DNA from: Stramenopiles sp. TOSAG23-2
Lineage: Eukaryota > Sar
DNA: 10,509 bases
Assembly: GCA_900128395.1 (NCBI GenBank)
Contig: LT649945.1
Span: 812-11,320 of the forward strand
Direction: 5' to 3'
In this document: one piece after another, positions 1 to 6,969 of the stretch
Position numbering within the stretch: position 1 is the stretch's first letter
Layout of the letters: every line of letters begins with the position of its first letter
Made by a program: the position numbers and the translations under genes
The notes under the pieces: model-generated
The model's input: only the letters and a program-made list of their open reading frames with translations
The model's database searches: none
Told to the model about the DNA's origin: nothing

Positions 1-837
1 ATTTGCACTTTTTGTAGCATATGACGCTAATCCATTCCATCCATGTTTTTGTTTTATTTGACTATAATCGTATAAATCTGATGGGTTTAAATTAAAATAA
101 TTTTCAATAGCTTTCTTTCTATGTGAAAAGTGATCCCATGCGAACCATACGGATGTAACACTTTGACGCCCAAACCAGGTTTCAATTGGAAAATATTTAT
201 GTGGAGTTTTCCCACCGTCGTTAACAGCTGATGATGATGGCGGTATATAAATAGGTGCCATACGTAAAATATGATAACCAATACTTAATTCTAACGATCT
301 ATGTTTATAAGATAGAAATTTACCATCTTTTAATGGTGGTTTACTACTACTTGGATACATTTGACATATTTTAGATTGAGATACTATATCTTCATCTAAT
401 CGAAATACAAACATCAAGTCATCACATAAATTTGGCAAGTATTCTAATATCCAAAAGTTATGAGCAGCAAATTCAAAATGTAAAATTGATTTCAAGTCAT
501 GCGTTGGAAAAACAGTAGATGAAGGTTGAATGAATGTGACATCAAGTGCAAATGGAAAATAACCAATATATTTGGGTTTTGCACATCGTTCTTCGTTTGT
601 AAATGATTTGTCTAAATATTTATGATATTTCAATGACACAGGTAGATTTACATCGTTACTTGGAATTATATTATCTATTTCTTTTTTTCTTTTCTTAAAA
701 CGCATGTAATTATGATTATGAAGTGCAATTATTATTGGTGAAGTGACAAATAATAATATGATGGAAATTAAAAACATATATAACATTACTTTGCATTTTC
801 TTCTGTAGCAACAATGATGGTGAATATAACGATGCAT
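1..837 (-). CDS. Putative type II membrane glycosyltransferase, 3' end beyond window
   Basis: I translated this frame codon by codon on the minus strand. It is open from an ATG at 837 to the window edge, giving 279 residues with no stop. The first in-frame stop upstream is at 997-999 and there is no earlier ATG between them. A short basic, His/Cys-rich cytosolic tail is followed by one hydrophobic segment at about residues 17-39, then a soluble lumenal region. This is the layout of a Golgi or ER type II enzyme. At 146-150 the residues RLDED sit after a hydrophobic strand, as the metal-binding DxD motif does in GT-A fold glycosyltransferases. The context, with an aromatic helix (FWILEYLP) before it, is most reminiscent of KRE2/MNT1-type mannosyltransferases (GT15), but the diagnostic C-terminal part is missing. 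A Trp-rich block lies at about 218-237. The glycosyltransferase call is inference; the open frame and membrane anchor are read directly. Confidence 0.6.
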   Translation of the reverse strand, partial: MHRYIHHHCCYRRKCKVMLYMFLISIILLFVTSPIIIALHNHNYMRFKKRKKEIDNIIPSNDVNLPVSLKYHKYLDKSFTNEERCAKPKYIGYFPFALDVTFIQPSSTVFPTHDLKSILHFEFAAHNFWILEYLPNLCDDLMFVFRLDEDIVSQSKICQMYPSSSKPPLKDGKFLSYKHRSLELSIGYHILRMAPIYIPPSSSAVNDGGKTPHKYFPIETWFGRQSVTSVWFAWDHFSHRKKAIENYFNLNPSDLYDYSQIKQKHGWNGLASYATKSAN

Positions 838-1206
838 GGCTAAATCTATACGAATGAAGCGAAAAAAGATGATGCTATTTATAATTGTGCCAGATGTATG
901 ATTTATTTTTTTCTTTTTCTTTGTATCCCTGCCCCTCGTATTATTAATAATAATATTATTTTGAAGTAATTCTAATACTAAAATTCGTTCAATCAATCAT
1001 CAAAAAAATAATAAATAAACGACGAGACGCGTCGTCGTTTTTAAGTTGAAGAAGAAGGAGAAATACTGTAGCACCAACAATGCAAGCACAGCAGAGACGA
1101 GAGGCACGCGTAGAAAATAATATATACATACATATACATACATAACAAAGATAGAAATTTAAAAACAACACACCGCTATTCATATACATATATATTCTAC
1201 TATACG
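838..1206. promoter_or_regulatory. Divergent intergenic region between glycosyltransferase and sterol desaturase-like genes
   Basis: This 369-base gap must hold the promoters and 5' UTRs of two genes transcribed away from each other. The part near the plus-strand gene contains TACA/TATA microsatellite-like sequence (about 1120-1140 and 1180-1200). The middle is unusually GC-rich for the window, with a palindrome at 1017-1040 and two ACGCGT hexamers at 1027-1032 and 1106-1111. I see no convincing gene here. Confidence 0.5.
1017..1040. repeat. Perfect inverted repeat AAACGACGA - 6 nt - TCGTCGTTT
   Basis: Nine-base arms at 1017-1025 and 1032-1040 are exact reverse complements around the spacer GACGCG. 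The junction also creates ACGCGT at 1027-1032. It lies in the shared upstream region of two divergent genes, where a two-fold symmetric site could bind a dimeric regulator. It could also fold as a hairpin in a 5' UTR. No function is proven. Confidence 0.6.
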
Positions 1207-2157
1207 ATGGGATTTGGAATGTTTGGCTTACTAGCTATTGTTGGCTTTGTTGGCAATTTATATAAAGATGATGGAGGTGTACCATTACCTTTTACGAATA
1301 CGAAATTGCCAGTTTATTCAACACTGGTATATGATACAGCCACGACAAATTGGAAATCAATATTTATTGAAAATTATATATTATGGTTAGTATTATATAC
1401 TATAGCACATGTATTAATGTATGTTGAACCGCAACGTAATTTATTTAAACCGTTCAAATTGAACAAACAATATCCAAAAAATAAATTGATTGTAAAAGAA
1501 ATATTACGTTCTGCGCGATCTGTTTTTATCGCTTCTACATATGAATATTTTGTGAATTATTTATTTGTGAATGGTCACATCAACTCGAATTTAATATGGG
1601 ATTATTTAAAAATAAGTGAAGATGGATCATTAAGTTTTCAAACATTATTAGCTGCAGGAGTGCTTGCATATTTATGGGGGGATACGCATTTTTATTGGAC
1701 ACATCGCCTTTTACATACAAAATGGTTGTATAAAAATGTTCATAAAATTCATCATGAAAGTTTTAATCCAGATCCATGGAGTGGATTAAGTTTTCATTGG
1801 TTTGAATCAGCAGTATATTTCAGCGCCGCACCAATGATTTCTATGTTTTCCCCATTGTGGTTGACACGGTTTATGATCAAAGGGTTATTAATATTCCCAT
1901 TGGAAGGACATTCTGGTCATGGCAGTTGGGCATTAGAGGATACCTGGAATCATTATATACATCATTCTAAATTCAATTGGAATTATGGCTCTAGTCCAAT
2001 GTGGGACCATATCTGTGGTACAAATTATGATCCAGCTAAATTAAATAAAAAACGTGCCGCAGAATCGTTGATACAAGCAAAACTAGTTGGTGCAACTATT
2101 GCAAAAGGATTAAAAGGTGAAGCTGGTTTTGTACAGGAAGGAAAGAAAAAAAATTGA
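1207..2157 (+). CDS. Fatty acid hydroxylase / sterol desaturase superfamily protein
   Basis: This 316-residue protein carries the histidine boxes of the membrane-bound di-iron oxygenase family that includes sterol C-5 desaturase, C-4 methyl sterol oxidase and related hydroxylases. Visible are HRLLH at 166-170 (HX3H), HKIHH at 179-183 (HX2HH), a helper HSGHG at 235-239, and HYIHH at 249-253 (HX2HH), followed by the family-typical MWDHICGTNY. Hydrophobic segments at about 3-17, 55-72, 105-122, 146-158 and 200-230 fit an ER membrane enzyme with the boxes on the cytosolic face. By family knowledge it would use oxygen and reducing power from cytochrome b5 to oxidise a sterol or lipid. There is no fused b5 domain and the substrate cannot be read from the sequence. 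The ATG has A at -3. The C terminus is short and Lys-rich (GKKKN), which resembles a dilysine-type ER retrieval tail but does not match it exactly. Family assignment is firm; substrate is unknown. Confidence 0.93.
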   Translation: MGFGMFGLLAIVGFVGNLYKDDGGVPLPFTNTKLPVYSTLVYDTATTNWKSIFIENYILWLVLYTIAHVLMYVEPQRNLFKPFKLNKQYPKNKLIVKEILRSARSVFIASTYEYFVNYLFVNGHINSNLIWDYLKISEDGSLSFQTLLAAGVLAYLWGDTHFYWTHRLLHTKWLYKNVHKIHHESFNPDPWSGLSFHWFESAVYFSAAPMISMFSPLWLTRFMIKGLLIFPLEGHSGHGSWALEDTWNHYIHHSKFNWNYGSSPMWDHICGTNYDPAKLNKKRAAESLIQAKLVGATIAKGLKGEAGFVQEGKKKN

Positions 2158-2175
2158 GAACACCATTATTTTACG

Positions 2176-2189
2176 ACGAACGTGTTCGT
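2176..2189. repeat. Palindrome ACGAAC-GT-GTTCGT
   Basis: Six-base perfect arms with a 2-nt spacer lie 19 nt after the stop codon of the sterol desaturase-like gene. It shares the ACGAA/TTCGT core with the palindromes at 2264-2284, 2323-2339 and 9861-9877. Confidence 0.6.
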
Positions 2190-2223
2190 ATTTACAGACA
2201 CAGTATTTGTATTATTATATGTG

Positions 2224-2240
2224 TTCAATTTTAAATTGAA
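2224..2240. repeat. Palindrome TTCAATTT-T-AAATTGAA
   Basis: Eight-base perfect arms flank one central T. It is in the same convergent spacer as the TTCGTA-type palindromes but has a different core, so it may be a chance product of AT-rich sequence. Confidence 0.5.
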
Positions 2241-2263
2241 AATAATATTTTACCTAAAGAAAA

Positions 2264-2284
2264 TATTCGTATATGATACGAATA
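2264..2284. repeat. Palindrome TATTCGTAT-ATG-ATACGAATA
   Basis: Nine-base perfect arms flank a 3-nt loop, overlapping a downstream AATAAA at 2281-2286. As RNA this would be a compact hairpin at the 3' end of the sterol desaturase-like transcript. Confidence 0.65.
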
Positions 2285-2322
2285 AAATAACAGTATATAT
2301 AGCTTACGAGAGTATTATATAT

Positions 2323-2339
2323 TATACGAACTTCGTATA
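2323..2339. repeat. Palindrome TATACGAA-C-TTCGTATA
   Basis: Eight-base perfect arms flank a single central C. It carries the same ATACGAA/TTCGTAT arms as the palindromes at 2264-2284 and 9861-9877. Confidence 0.65.
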
Positions 2340-2522
2340 GTTTTTTGTATTCCTCGCTTCTTCGTTGTATGCATGTAAATACGTTCGGTAAAACATAAAA
2401 ATACACACTTAACACAAAAAGTATCAATTTACGAAAGTATGATACAGAATGTAGCTACTTCTTCTTTATCTTTCTGCTTTTTATCTTTTTAATATGACAT
2501 ATACAATGCATATGATATCATA

Positions 2523-3995
2523 CTAAATTCTTCTTCTTAATTCTACTCCATCATTATTATTATTGTTACGACTACCACCTACAGCACCTTCCATATCATT
2601 ACCATATCCATCATTAGTTGTGTTATTCAAGAAAACATTATTATTTTTCTTTCTTTCATCATCATCAACAATATCCCAATAATTAAATGTATAATACGAT
2701 AACCCAATTAATATGAAACAGCCACTAATATAACATATACGAAAAGATTGAAAATAATCATAGGAAAAGGTCCAAAAAAACGAACCAAGACCATTACCAA
2801 CAACCCATACATTAGACATAAATGTTTGTGAAGTATTTTGTAATGTTTTTGGAGCATTGAGTTTAGCATATCGAACAGCTGCAACCCACATTACAGCAAA
2901 ACAAAATCCATGTAATAATTGTATAAACACAATCATATATGGATATTGTAATGGGGTTAAAAAATATAAAAACAAACGTAATGCACATGCTGAATGTGCA
3001 ATAACAAACATTTTTTTAACTTTATATGTTTCCAATAAATAATCCGAGTAATGAAAAACAGGAATTTCAAAAAGTACACTTATAAATATACATAAACCTT
3101 GTATTGTTTTACTTGCATGGTATTCTTTTTCCAATATAATAAATAATAAAGATTCGACTAATGAAAAGCAAAAACCATAAATAAGTAATATGAAATAAAA
3201 TTGTTGTAAATCTTTATTGCAAAAAAAGATTTTCATATTACTAAGAGTGGAAGCAAAGGATGAGTTTCCATCATTATTAATAATATTATTCTCGTTGTTA
3301 TTATTATTATTATTATTATTGTTGTTGTTGCTGCTACTGTTGTCCTCATTATTAGCATTTTCCCCCTTCTTTTCTTCTTCTTTTTGTAGTTCTACAATTT
3401 TATTCATGTTTTTCTTTTCTTCTTCTTCTTCTTCTTCTTGTGGTTGTTGTTCCGGAGATGGTATAAAAACAATCAATATTATGATATCCAAAAACATTAT
3501 AAACCATGTTAAATAAAAAACTAAATTAATCCCATAGGATGAACGGTCTATAATATATCCAACAAGAAAAGAACACAATCCCCAACTAATAGCACAATAC
3601 ATTCTTGTTTGGCCATATCCTTTCCCTTTGATTAGTAAAAGAGCCATCGATTCAGTCAACGGCCACACAGCATTTAATCCAGATCTTATAAATTTAATAA
3701 ATATCAATAAAGCAAATGTATTTAATACATATTCAGAACGTAATAAAATTAATGATAATCCACATAAAAAAATACTTGAAATTAATGTAAATTTAACATT
3801 TTGTGTATAATCTGAAATTAAACCCCATATTGGATAGGCAAATGCCTTTGCAAAAAATCCAACCAAACGCAACGTACCTATTTGTGTAGCAGAAATACCT
3901 TTGCTGACAAAATATGCAGTTGAAAATCTTCCCCATGGTACAGCAGATGCTGTTGTTATGATCATTAAAATCTTGGCTGCAACTACTGCTGACAT
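2523..3995 (-). CDS. Major facilitator superfamily transporter with Glu-rich/poly-Asn central loop
   Basis: The 490-residue product is a multi-pass membrane protein with MFS organisation: two hydrophobic halves (about residues 5-178 and 263-440) separated by a long cytosolic loop. The N-terminal block PWGRFSTAYFVSKGISATQIG and the motif-A-like loop GLISDYTQNVKF (58-69) resemble the MFS_1-like / LacY-related branch, whose members move sugars, nucleosides or similar solutes by proton symport. The substrate is not readable. The central loop (about 179-258) holds a Glu run at 187-193, charged repeats, then an uninterrupted Asn run at 223-234 encoded by AAT/AAC. The C-terminal tail (about 441-490) is again Asn-rich and disordered, ending in RRRI. 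The ATG is preceded by AAAA and follows ACATTGTAA by 13 nt, as in the divergent HAD gene. The Leu-rich frame on the opposite strand over the poly-Asn tract is only its antisense image. Confidence 0.88.
   Translation of the reverse strand: MSAVVAAKILMIITTASAVPWGRFSTAYFVSKGISATQIGTLRLVGFFAKAFAYPIWGLISDYTQNVKFTLISSIFLCGLSLILLRSEYVLNTFALLIFIKFIRSGLNAVWPLTESMALLLIKGKGYGQTRMYCAISWGLCSFLVGYIIDRSSYGINLVFYLTWFIMFLDIIILIVFIPSPEQQPQEEEEEEEKKNMNKIVELQKEEEKKGENANNEDNSSSNNNNNNNNNNNNENNIINNDGNSSFASTLSNMKIFFCNKDLQQFYFILLIYGFCFSLVESLLFIILEKEYHASKTIQGLCIFISVLFEIPVFHYSDYLLETYKVKKMFVIAHSACALRLFLYFLTPLQYPYMIVFIQLLHGFCFAVMWVAAVRYAKLNAPKTLQNTSQTFMSNVWVVGNGLGSFFWTFSYDYFQSFRICYISGCFILIGLSYYTFNYWDIVDDDERKKNNNVFLNNTTNDGYGNDMEGAVGGSRNNNNNDGVELRRRI
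3290..3330. repeat. Trinucleotide microsatellite encoding poly-Asn
   Basis: On the plus strand this reads as near-pure TTA repeats with TTG interruptions, so the minus-strand gene reads AAT/AAC asparagine codons. The mixed AAT/AAC use suggests an aged or selected tract rather than a fresh expansion. It falls in the loop between the two transporter halves, where length variation would be tolerated. Confidence 0.8.
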
Positions 3996-4591
3996 TTTTG
4001 TTTTTTAATTACAATGTGCCAATCATATATATTATTTTATTTTACTTTTTTTCCTCGTCTTTCTTTGTTAAATATCTATATATCTATATATGTATATACA
4101 CACAAAAAAGTTAATATCTCTATTCAATTGATTGTACATCAATAATATATAGATCACAATGCAGAAAATAATAAGATTTTAATATTGTTACTAGACGACT
4201 AACTATATATATCCGGAATATGTAAATGTATTTTTATTATAGTGATGAATGAATGAATGCCAGGAAGAATGGCCAATGCAAATAAAAAAATAATAATTGA
4301 GAAAAAAAAAAAGATTATTTTTTACATACTTTAAGGTATAAATCGATATTTTTTATAATATTATTCTAATTTCCCTTTCAAGTATAACTTATGGTCATTT
4401 GATATAGAAAATTTCAAAGAAAAATATCGGGGTCCAATAAGTATAGATTTAGTATACCATCTATAGATATTTGATAGGTAGATCTCGTGGAAAGAATAAA
4501 TTCATAAAATCCAAAAATGGCCAATATGTTAATCTGGATGAAAAAATATCTAGAATATCCGATTTTTGTCATTAACATCATCATCAGTTGT

Positions 4592-4612
4592 CTCAGTCGA
4601 CTCAGTCGACTC
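4592..4612. repeat. Tandem CTCAGTCGA x2 with two GTCGAC palindromes
   Basis: The 9-bp unit CTCAGTCGA occurs twice in direct succession, followed by CTC. This makes two GTCGAC palindromes 9 bp apart (4596-4601 and 4605-4610). It sits about 170-185 nt upstream of the HAD gene start, a plausible distance for a regulatory site. Confidence 0.6.
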
Positions 4613-4667
4613 TTCTTCTTTTTTTTTTACTTTTTTTTTTAATTAGAAAAAAAAACAAAATAGATAT

Positions 4668-4686
4668 GTCGTCTGTCTAGTCGTCT
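4668..4686. repeat. Direct repeat GTCGTCT, 12-bp period
   Basis: GTCGTCT occurs at 4668-4674 and again at 4680-4686, separated by GTCTA. It lies in the region immediately upstream of the HAD phosphatase gene and may be promoter or 5' UTR sequence. Confidence 0.45.
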
Positions 4687-4776
4687 ATGTATATATTAAA
4701 ATACAGAATCATCAAAACGACACAATTGAACACACAGATATATATATAGATAGATACATTGTAAGAAGGATACAAG

Positions 4777-5523
4777 ATGTCAGCAGCAGCTGCAGCAACA
4801 TTTTTAACGACGGCGAAAAAAAAACTCAATGTAAAATTATTAATATTGGATTGTGATGGAATTATATTTAATTCCAATAATTTAAAAACAAATGCATATC
4901 GTGAAGTGTTGAAAAAATTAAATGTATCCAACGAAGGTATTGACGCTTTTGTGAAATTGCATTTATCAGATGTATCCGTCAGTCGTTTTGTAAAGTTTAG
5001 TAAATTTTTTAAAGAGATCTATACTGAATTATCAGATAATGATGAAAGCAAGGAAAAACAATTAGTGGAACAAGCATTAAATGGTTATAGTGAACAATGT
5101 TTAGTATTATATTCTAAATTAAAGCCAGTGAAACAAGCCATTCAGTTAGCACAGAAAATACCATATACATACGTAGTTAGTGGTGGTGCACAAACAGAGT
5201 TGAACCATGTATTTAAAGAACATCAAATTGCAAATCATTTCCAAGAGATTTTAGGGTCTCCTATTACTAAACCGGAACATTTAAAATATCTCTTTGAACA
5301 AACTGGAATTGAAAAAGAAAATACATTATTTATTGGTGATGGATATACAGATTTCAAAACCTCTCGTCAATATGATATTAATTTTTGTTTTCTTGAACAA
5401 ATGTCAGATTGGAAAGATAATGTTGAGCAAATGAAAGGATATGAACATCATGTGACACGATGTAAACATTGGGATGATATTATTAATCAATTTGAATTTA
5501 CATCTGATGGAAGTCATTTGTAG
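4777..5523 (+). CDS. HAD-superfamily hydrolase, phosphoglycolate phosphatase-like
   Basis: The 248-residue protein shows all four HAD motifs in order: motif I DCDGII with nucleophile D25 and acid/base D27, motif II with S135 in VVSGG, motif III Lys165 in SPITKP, and motif IV GDGYTD with D188 and D192. The helical stretch between motifs I and II (about 35-115) is a C1-type cap as in phosphoglycolate phosphatase and beta-phosphoglucomutase-like enzymes. The family removes phosphate from small phosphorylated metabolites through an aspartyl-phosphate intermediate with Mg2+. The exact substrate cannot be told. The N terminus before the core is a short Ala-rich then Lys-rich stretch (MSAAAAATFLTTAKKK), which could be a weak organelle-targeting sequence or simply a disordered leader. 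No membrane segment is seen, so it is probably soluble. The ATG has A at -3 and an upstream ACATTGTAA shared with the divergent transporter gene. Confidence 0.92.
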   Translation: MSAAAAATFLTTAKKKLNVKLLILDCDGIIFNSNNLKTNAYREVLKKLNVSNEGIDAFVKLHLSDVSVSRFVKFSKFFKEIYTELSDNDESKEKQLVEQALNGYSEQCLVLYSKLKPVKQAIQLAQKIPYTYVVSGGAQTELNHVFKEHQIANHFQEILGSPITKPEHLKYLFEQTGIEKENTLFIGDGYTDFKTSRQYDINFCFLEQMSDWKDNVEQMKGYEHHVTRCKHWDDIINQFEFTSDGSHL

Positions 5524-5845
5524 AGAAAGGTGGTGTAATTTTTTTAAAACACATTTTATATAATAAAATAAAACAGTAAATGCCCATTTTCACAAAAGGT
5601 TAAGATAACATCTCCTAGTTACCTCATCTCGGTAATTCCTAGTTATTGACGCACACATTATATACCGTGAGATATAGATATTATGTTAACATATTGGCTT
5701 GGTGTTAAAGTTATTTTGATTGAAAGTAAGAAATATCCACGAGTAGAAAAGAAAAAATTAAAAAATACGCGTACACGCACACATATAAATGTATATTTTT
5801 TACTCTTTGTTTAAAATATTTTTGAAAAAAAAATTATATAAAAAA
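5524..5845. other. Convergent 3' spacer, no gene seen
   Basis: The HAD gene and the small CAAX protein gene end toward each other here. An AATAAA at 5562-5567 is a candidate poly(A) signal for the plus-strand gene. TCCTAGTTA occurs twice (about 5613 and 5637), and an ACGCGT lies at 5767-5772. Unlike the other 3' flanks, I see no TTCGTA-type palindrome. Confidence 0.5.
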
Positions 5846-6388
5846 TTACATAATTTCACACCCACAACAATCATCATCTTTCTTCTTATTACTTTCTTCT
5901 TGTACATGTATGTTCTTCTGTTTCTTGTTAAGATCATTACGTGACATATGATTCACACTATTATACGAATGTTGTGATATTGTATCATTTAATAATGGTT
6001 GTTTTAATGATTTATTATTGTTGGTGGACGGTGTTGTTATTGTGTTGGATGCGTTATTTGGTATTCGTACGTTATTATTATTATTAATATAATTATCTTC
6101 ATAACTACCCGGCGGTGTATAATTATTATTATTTCTAGGCTCATCATATTGTATAGTATAATCGTATTTTTCATGAAATTTATCTTGTTGATTGTTGTTA
6201 TTGAGACTATTATTATCGTTTTCATCCGTTTTTCCATTTTCACCTTTATCATTATTGATCCTAACACGTATTGGCGAAGGACTTTGTAAGGATGGTGACG
6301 GTGTAGCAATAAATGCTTGGTTTACATCATCAAAATCTAATGTTGGTGACGTATTATTACTATCTCTGCTATTTGATGGTGTTGACAT
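5846..6388 (-). CDS. Small Asn-rich disordered protein with C-terminal CAAX box
   Basis: I do not recognise this 180-residue protein. It has no hydrophobic segment and is dominated by Asn, Ser, Pro, Asp and Lys, with several Asn runs (for example about 60-66 and 101-105), so most of it should be disordered. The N-terminal third has SP/TP-rich sequence (SPSLQSPSPIRV) that would suit proline-directed kinases. The C terminus reads Lys/Asp-rich then CCGCEIM. Cys-Glu-Ile-Met is a canonical CAAX box, and Met at the last position is the residue usually preferred by farnesyltransferase. The two cysteines just upstream are typical sites for palmitoylation, as in Ras-like and other peripheral membrane proteins. 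The inference is a lipid-anchored cytosolic-face scaffold or signalling protein. The ATG is preceded by a long A run. The shorter frame overlapping on the same strand is a shadow. Confidence 0.75.
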   Translation of the reverse strand: MSTPSNSRDSNNTSPTLDFDDVNQAFIATPSPSLQSPSPIRVRINNDKGENGKTDENDNNSLNNNNQQDKFHEKYDYTIQYDEPRNNNNYTPPGSYEDNYINNNNNVRIPNNASNTITTPSTNNNKSLKQPLLNDTISQHSYNSVNHMSRNDLNKKQKNIHVQEESNKKKDDDCCGCEIM

Positions 6389-6425
6389 TTTTTTTTGTAG
6401 CGTGCTCGTGGGAGGTTTATGTTAC

Positions 6426-6467
6426 TATATATAGTTTCTCTCTCTCTTTTTCTCTAAACTATATATA
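6426..6467. repeat. 12-bp inverted repeat around an all-pyrimidine 18-nt loop
   Basis: Arms TATATATAGTTT (6426-6437) and AAACTATATATA (6456-6467) are perfect complements. The 18-nt spacer is only C and T on the plus strand (CT repeats then T5), and therefore only A and G in the transcript of the CAAX protein gene, which starts 38 nt downstream of it on the minus strand. It could be a 5' UTR hairpin or a promoter element. Confidence 0.65.
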
Positions 6468-6969
6468 TACATATAAAATATGATTCGATTAGAAAAAATA
6501 AAATGATATGTACTATACGAGGAATGTATTTCTATGTTTCTTATCTATTCATTAATTCATATACAAATGTAACTCAGTTTGAAAAATTATAAAAAATTTT
6601 TTTTAAATAAAATAAAAAATCTCACAAATTTCTGGTTGTTGTATTATATTCCTATCAAAACTACAACTCTTAGTACACCGACATTGTATACTTATACCCA
6701 TCCGAATTTTCACATTTCGGTACTTTTTGTTTATTAAGGTTAAAATTACAATTTTCTTTTTGCTTTTTGCTTGGCACTTTGCCAGTTTGCGATTTAGATT
6801 TATAGTGCAATAGCAAGTGTTATAATAACTTTTTGATAATAAATTTCGCACATTACAGATACGCAGACTACTAATTTGCGATATTGTACCAGATTTTATA
6901 TTTCATATAATAATATCCGATATAGAACATTGATATCTAAGTAGAATAAATAACCTTAATTAAAACGAA

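Larger units (their letters stand above)
2158..2522. terminator. Convergent 3' spacer with four perfect palindromes
   Basis: The sterol desaturase-like gene and the minus-strand transporter end toward each other across this 365-base AT-rich spacer. It holds perfect palindromes at 2176-2189, 2224-2240, 2264-2284 and 2323-2339. An AATAAA at 2281-2286 overlaps the third and could be the poly(A) signal of the plus-strand gene. Because palindromes are the same on both strands, they could act for both transcripts as 3' UTR or termination elements. That role is inference. Confidence 0.45.
3996..4776. promoter_or_regulatory. Long divergent intergenic region between transporter and HAD phosphatase genes
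   Basis: This 781-base stretch separates two divergent starts and has no supported gene. It contains TATA-type microsatellite sequence (about 4071-4100), poly-T tracts at about 4615-4640, a tandem CTCAGTCGA repeat at 4592-4612 and a spaced GTCGTCT direct repeat at 4668-4686. ACATTGTAA lies 12-13 nt upstream of both start codons (4009-4017 on the minus strand, 4756-4764 on the plus strand). Two overlapping open stretches on the plus strand (4359-4463 and 4453-4572) lack an ATG and are not annotated. Confidence 0.5.

Noticed and set aside
3217-3516. Plus-strand Leu-rich open frame
   Set aside because: It is the antisense of the poly-Asn/poly-Glu coding tract of the minus-strand transporter; the poly-Leu is a by-product of TTA repeats.
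4359-4572. Two overlapping plus-strand open stretches (35 and 40 codons) in the long divergent spacer, looking like a frameshifted gene remnant
   Set aside because: Neither has an ATG, both are short enough to arise by chance in several frames over 780 bases, and I recognise no family. A blastx search would settle it.
4777-4812. Ala-rich N terminus of the HAD protein as a mitochondrial or plastid transit peptide
   Set aside because: It is very short, lacks arginines, and similar Ala codons occur at the start of the unrelated neighbouring gene. Not enough to assign targeting.
4677-4931. Minus-strand 84-codon frame over the HAD gene start
   Set aside because: It is antisense to the well-supported HAD coding region, with no features of its own.
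6603-6851. Minus-strand 82-codon frame with CRC...C spacing that superficially recalls a small Cys-rich secreted protein
   Set aside because: It starts at GTG, has no signal peptide and no convincing coding character. The Cys pattern is too short to carry weight.
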